Shown here in pieces: positions 6,357-7,481 of a stretch of DNA of 7,481 nucleotides. The position numbers and the translations under genes were made by a program. The notes beneath the pieces are model-generated. The model made no database searches. It was given only the letters and a program-made list of their open reading frames with translations, and was not told the origin of the DNA. How positions within the stretch are numbered: position 1 is the stretch's first letter; every line of letters starts with the position of its first letter. Source of the DNA: JBFIHZ01 sp041601535. Its GTDB lineage: Bacteria > Pseudomonadota > Gammaproteobacteria > Xanthomonadales > SZUA-36. The stretch is from contig JBFIHZ010000197.1 of the NCBI GenBank assembly GCA_041601535.1, positions 1 through 7,481 of the forward strand, given 5' to 3'.

Positions 6357-6724
6357 GCGTGCGTGTTGTTGCCGATTTCTTCAGCGATGCGGATCGTGCC
6401 GACCAGGATCTGGCCGCGCACGGACTGCACCGGGTGGTCTACGATGTGCCGCCGGTAAAGAACACCGCCCACTGGCATGAATTTTCCACCCGCATTTACA
6501 TCCTTGCGGGCGAGTTGAATATTACCGATTGCGCCAGCGGTGAAACGGTGCGTGCCGGTCCCGGCGCGCTGGTGGAGGTGCCCGCACGGGTGTTACATGC
6601 CGAGTACTCACCACAGGGATATAAAATCATTGCCGGTCTGTCGGTGCACCCGGACCACCTGAGCCCGCCGGTGGACCGCAGCCCGGAGTTACTGCAGAAA
6701 TCCCGGGGGGAGGTCCGGCCATGA
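6353..6724 (+). CDS. Small single-domain cupin protein
   Basis: A 123-residue protein with a single cupin beta-barrel. Motif 1 is AHWHEFSTRIYILAGEL (39-55) and motif 2 is PGALVEVPARVLHAEYS (70-86). His40, His42 and His82 are three likely metal ligands. The Glu expected 4-5 residues after the second His is missing (Thr46/Arg47), unless Glu43 takes its place, so metal binding may be three-His or altered. There is no signal peptide, so it is probably cytoplasmic. The specific role is unknown: cupins include enzymes, isomerases and ligand sensors. GAGGAAG (6336-6342) lies 10 bases before the ATG, which overlaps the peptidase stop by 4 bases. The end overlaps the DUF502 gene by 4 bases. A ligand-binding or catalytic partner of the peptidase pathway is possible, from gene order only. 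Confidence 0.85.
   Translation: MSVRVVADFFSDADRADQDLAAHGLHRVVYDVPPVKNTAHWHEFSTRIYILAGELNITDCASGETVRAGPGALVEVPARVLHAEYSPQGYKIIAGLSVHPDHLSPPVDRSPELLQKSRGEVRP
6705..6713 (+). promoter_or_regulatory. Strong ribosome binding site for the DUF502 gene
   Basis: GGGGGGAGG lies 7 bases before the ATG at 6721. It sits inside the 3' end of the cupin gene, which suggests the DUF502 protein is made at a good level from the same mRNA. Confidence 0.6.
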
Positions 6725-7353
6725 ACCGGCTGGGCAAACTGTTCTTGAAAGGCCTGGCGGTGGTGATCCCGGTGGGCATTACGCTGGCCATCTTGTGGTG
6801 GCTGGCCAAAAGTTCCGAGCAGTTACTCAGCCCGGTGCTGGTGACATTCCTGCCCACCGGCTGGTACGTGCCCGGCATGGGCGTGATTTCCGCCGCGGCC
6901 ATTACCGTACTGATCGGACTGCTGTCCCATGTGTTGATTTTCCAGAAGCTGTTTTCCTACGGTGAAGCGCTGTTGAACCGGCTGCCGCTGGTGAAAACCA
7001 TTTACTCCGCCATCAAGGATTTTATCGATTACCTCAGCCCCGGTAACCGCGATGCGATGAGCAAGGTGGTGCTGGTGCGCATACCCGGGCAGGATTTTGA
7101 GCAGCTCGGCTTCGTCACACGCGAAGACTTCAGTGGTCTGCCGCTGCAACTGAGCGTGGATGAGCCGGTGGCGGTCTACCTGCCCATGAGTTATCAGATC
7201 GGCGGCTATACCCTGTTTTTGCCGCGTTCCTGCCTGACGCCGGTGGACCTGACGTTTGAACAGGGCATGAAACTGGTGCTCACCGGTGGCGTCACCCGCA
7301 ATGGCGATACGCCGCGGCCAGGAACCACGGAAAACGAAACCGCCAATCTTTGA
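6721..7353 (+). CDS. DUF502-family inner-membrane protein
   Basis: A 210-residue protein of the DUF502 family, whose function is unknown. Two transmembrane helices lie at about 9-29 and 54-75, joined by a short segment (SSEQLLSPVLVTFLP) likely to be periplasmic. After them come the conserved segments RLPLVKTIYSAIKDFIDYL (87-105), VVLVRIPG (116-123) and AVYLPMSYQIGGYTLFLPRS (151-170), then GMKLVLTGGVT (182-192), which probably form a soluble C-terminal domain. The middle motif is YLPMSYQIGGYT rather than the PTTPNPTSG-like form I recall from other DUF502 proteins, so it may be a sub-branch. The tail after residue 193 is polar and Thr/Pro-rich. The ATG overlaps the cupin stop by 4 bases and has a strong ribosome binding site. 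Family proteins occur widely in bacteria; no role can be claimed here. Confidence 0.9.
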   Translation: MNRLGKLFLKGLAVVIPVGITLAILWWLAKSSEQLLSPVLVTFLPTGWYVPGMGVISAAAITVLIGLLSHVLIFQKLFSYGEALLNRLPLVKTIYSAIKDFIDYLSPGNRDAMSKVVLVRIPGQDFEQLGFVTREDFSGLPLQLSVDEPVAVYLPMSYQIGGYTLFLPRSCLTPVDLTFEQGMKLVLTGGVTRNGDTPRPGTTENETANL

Positions 7354-7365
7354 ACAGCCGGCTGT
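7354..7365. repeat. Perfect 12-bp palindrome after the DUF502 stop codon
   Basis: ACAGCCGGCTGT starts on the base after the DUF502 stop and is a perfect palindrome with no loop. It has no T-run and is too short to be a good terminator. A perfect 12-base palindrome is expected a couple of times by chance in a window of this size, so it may mean nothing. Confidence 0.4.
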
Positions 7366-7371
7366 GTAACC

Positions 7372-7377
7372 GGGAGG
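7372..7377 (+). promoter_or_regulatory. Ribosome binding site for the last, partial gene
   Basis: GGGAGG lies 8 bases before the ATG at 7386 and supports that start. Confidence 0.65.
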
Positions 7378-7385
7378 ACAACTGC

Positions 7386-7481
7386 ATGACACACCCACCG
7401 CAATGCAACCCGGGCTCAAGCGTGCAATTTCGCCTTGGGCTGACCTGCTGGGTCAGCTGCCTGTTGCTGTGCAGCCTGGCC
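7386..7481 (+). CDS. 5' end of a probably exported protein (cut by window edge)
   Basis: Only 32 codons are visible. The N-terminus MTHPPQCNPGSSVQFRLGL is followed by a hydrophobic run with three Cys (TCWVSCLLLCSLA), which looks like the start of a Sec signal peptide or a membrane anchor; Arg16 precedes the hydrophobic core. A lipoprotein box cannot be judged because the window ends inside the core. Nothing is visible of the mature protein, so no family can be named. GGGAGG is 8 bases upstream and the gene starts 32 bases after the DUF502 stop on the same strand, so it may belong to the same operon. Confidence 0.6.
   Translation, partial: MTHPPQCNPGSSVQFRLGLTCWVSCLLLCSLA

Overview
The window is a gene-dense, GC-rich bacterial stretch with about 12 genes, all on the + strand. 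Most are separated by 0 to 60 bases or overlap by 1, 4 or 19 bases. The protein types (Azotobacter/Pseudomonas-like ModA and ModB, a Gdx-type SMR exporter, a DmpA-like peptidase, DUF502) and the high G+C suggest a proteobacterium, most likely a gammaproteobacterium. That placement is an inference from family resemblance; there is no rRNA or other marker here. I see no tRNA, rRNA, CRISPR array, insertion sequence or phage gene.

Block A (4-3719) starts with an HpcH/HpaI-type class II aldolase and a small VOC (glyoxalase-fold) protein. A complete molybdate ABC importer follows: modA (periplasmic binding protein), modB (permease) and modC (ATPase with a C-terminal TOBE/Mop domain). modA starts inside the VOC gene and modC starts inside modB, so the block looks like one transcript. 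No modE-like regulator gene lies in the window.

Block B (3781-4615) holds a GFA-family zinc protein that starts at GTG, followed 7 bases later by a Gdx/SugE-type small multidrug resistance exporter (guanidinium/quaternary ammonium). A 95-base gap with a 9-base-arm inverted repeat comes next.

Block C (4711 to the window end) is the least explained part. It encodes a four-helix membrane protein I do not recognise, an exported DmpA-like P1 (S58) peptidase, a small cupin, a DUF502 membrane protein, and the first 32 codons of a probably exported protein cut by the window edge. Junctions of the first four genes overlap by 1, 4 and 4 bases, which indicates co-translation. Their joint function is unknown; the set mixes an exported peptidase with envelope proteins and one probably cytoplasmic cupin.

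Most of the window is ordinary housekeeping or accessory metabolism and transport. I found no clear new system. The best candidates for follow-up are the tightly coupled block C and the unusual residues around the catalytic serine of its peptidase.
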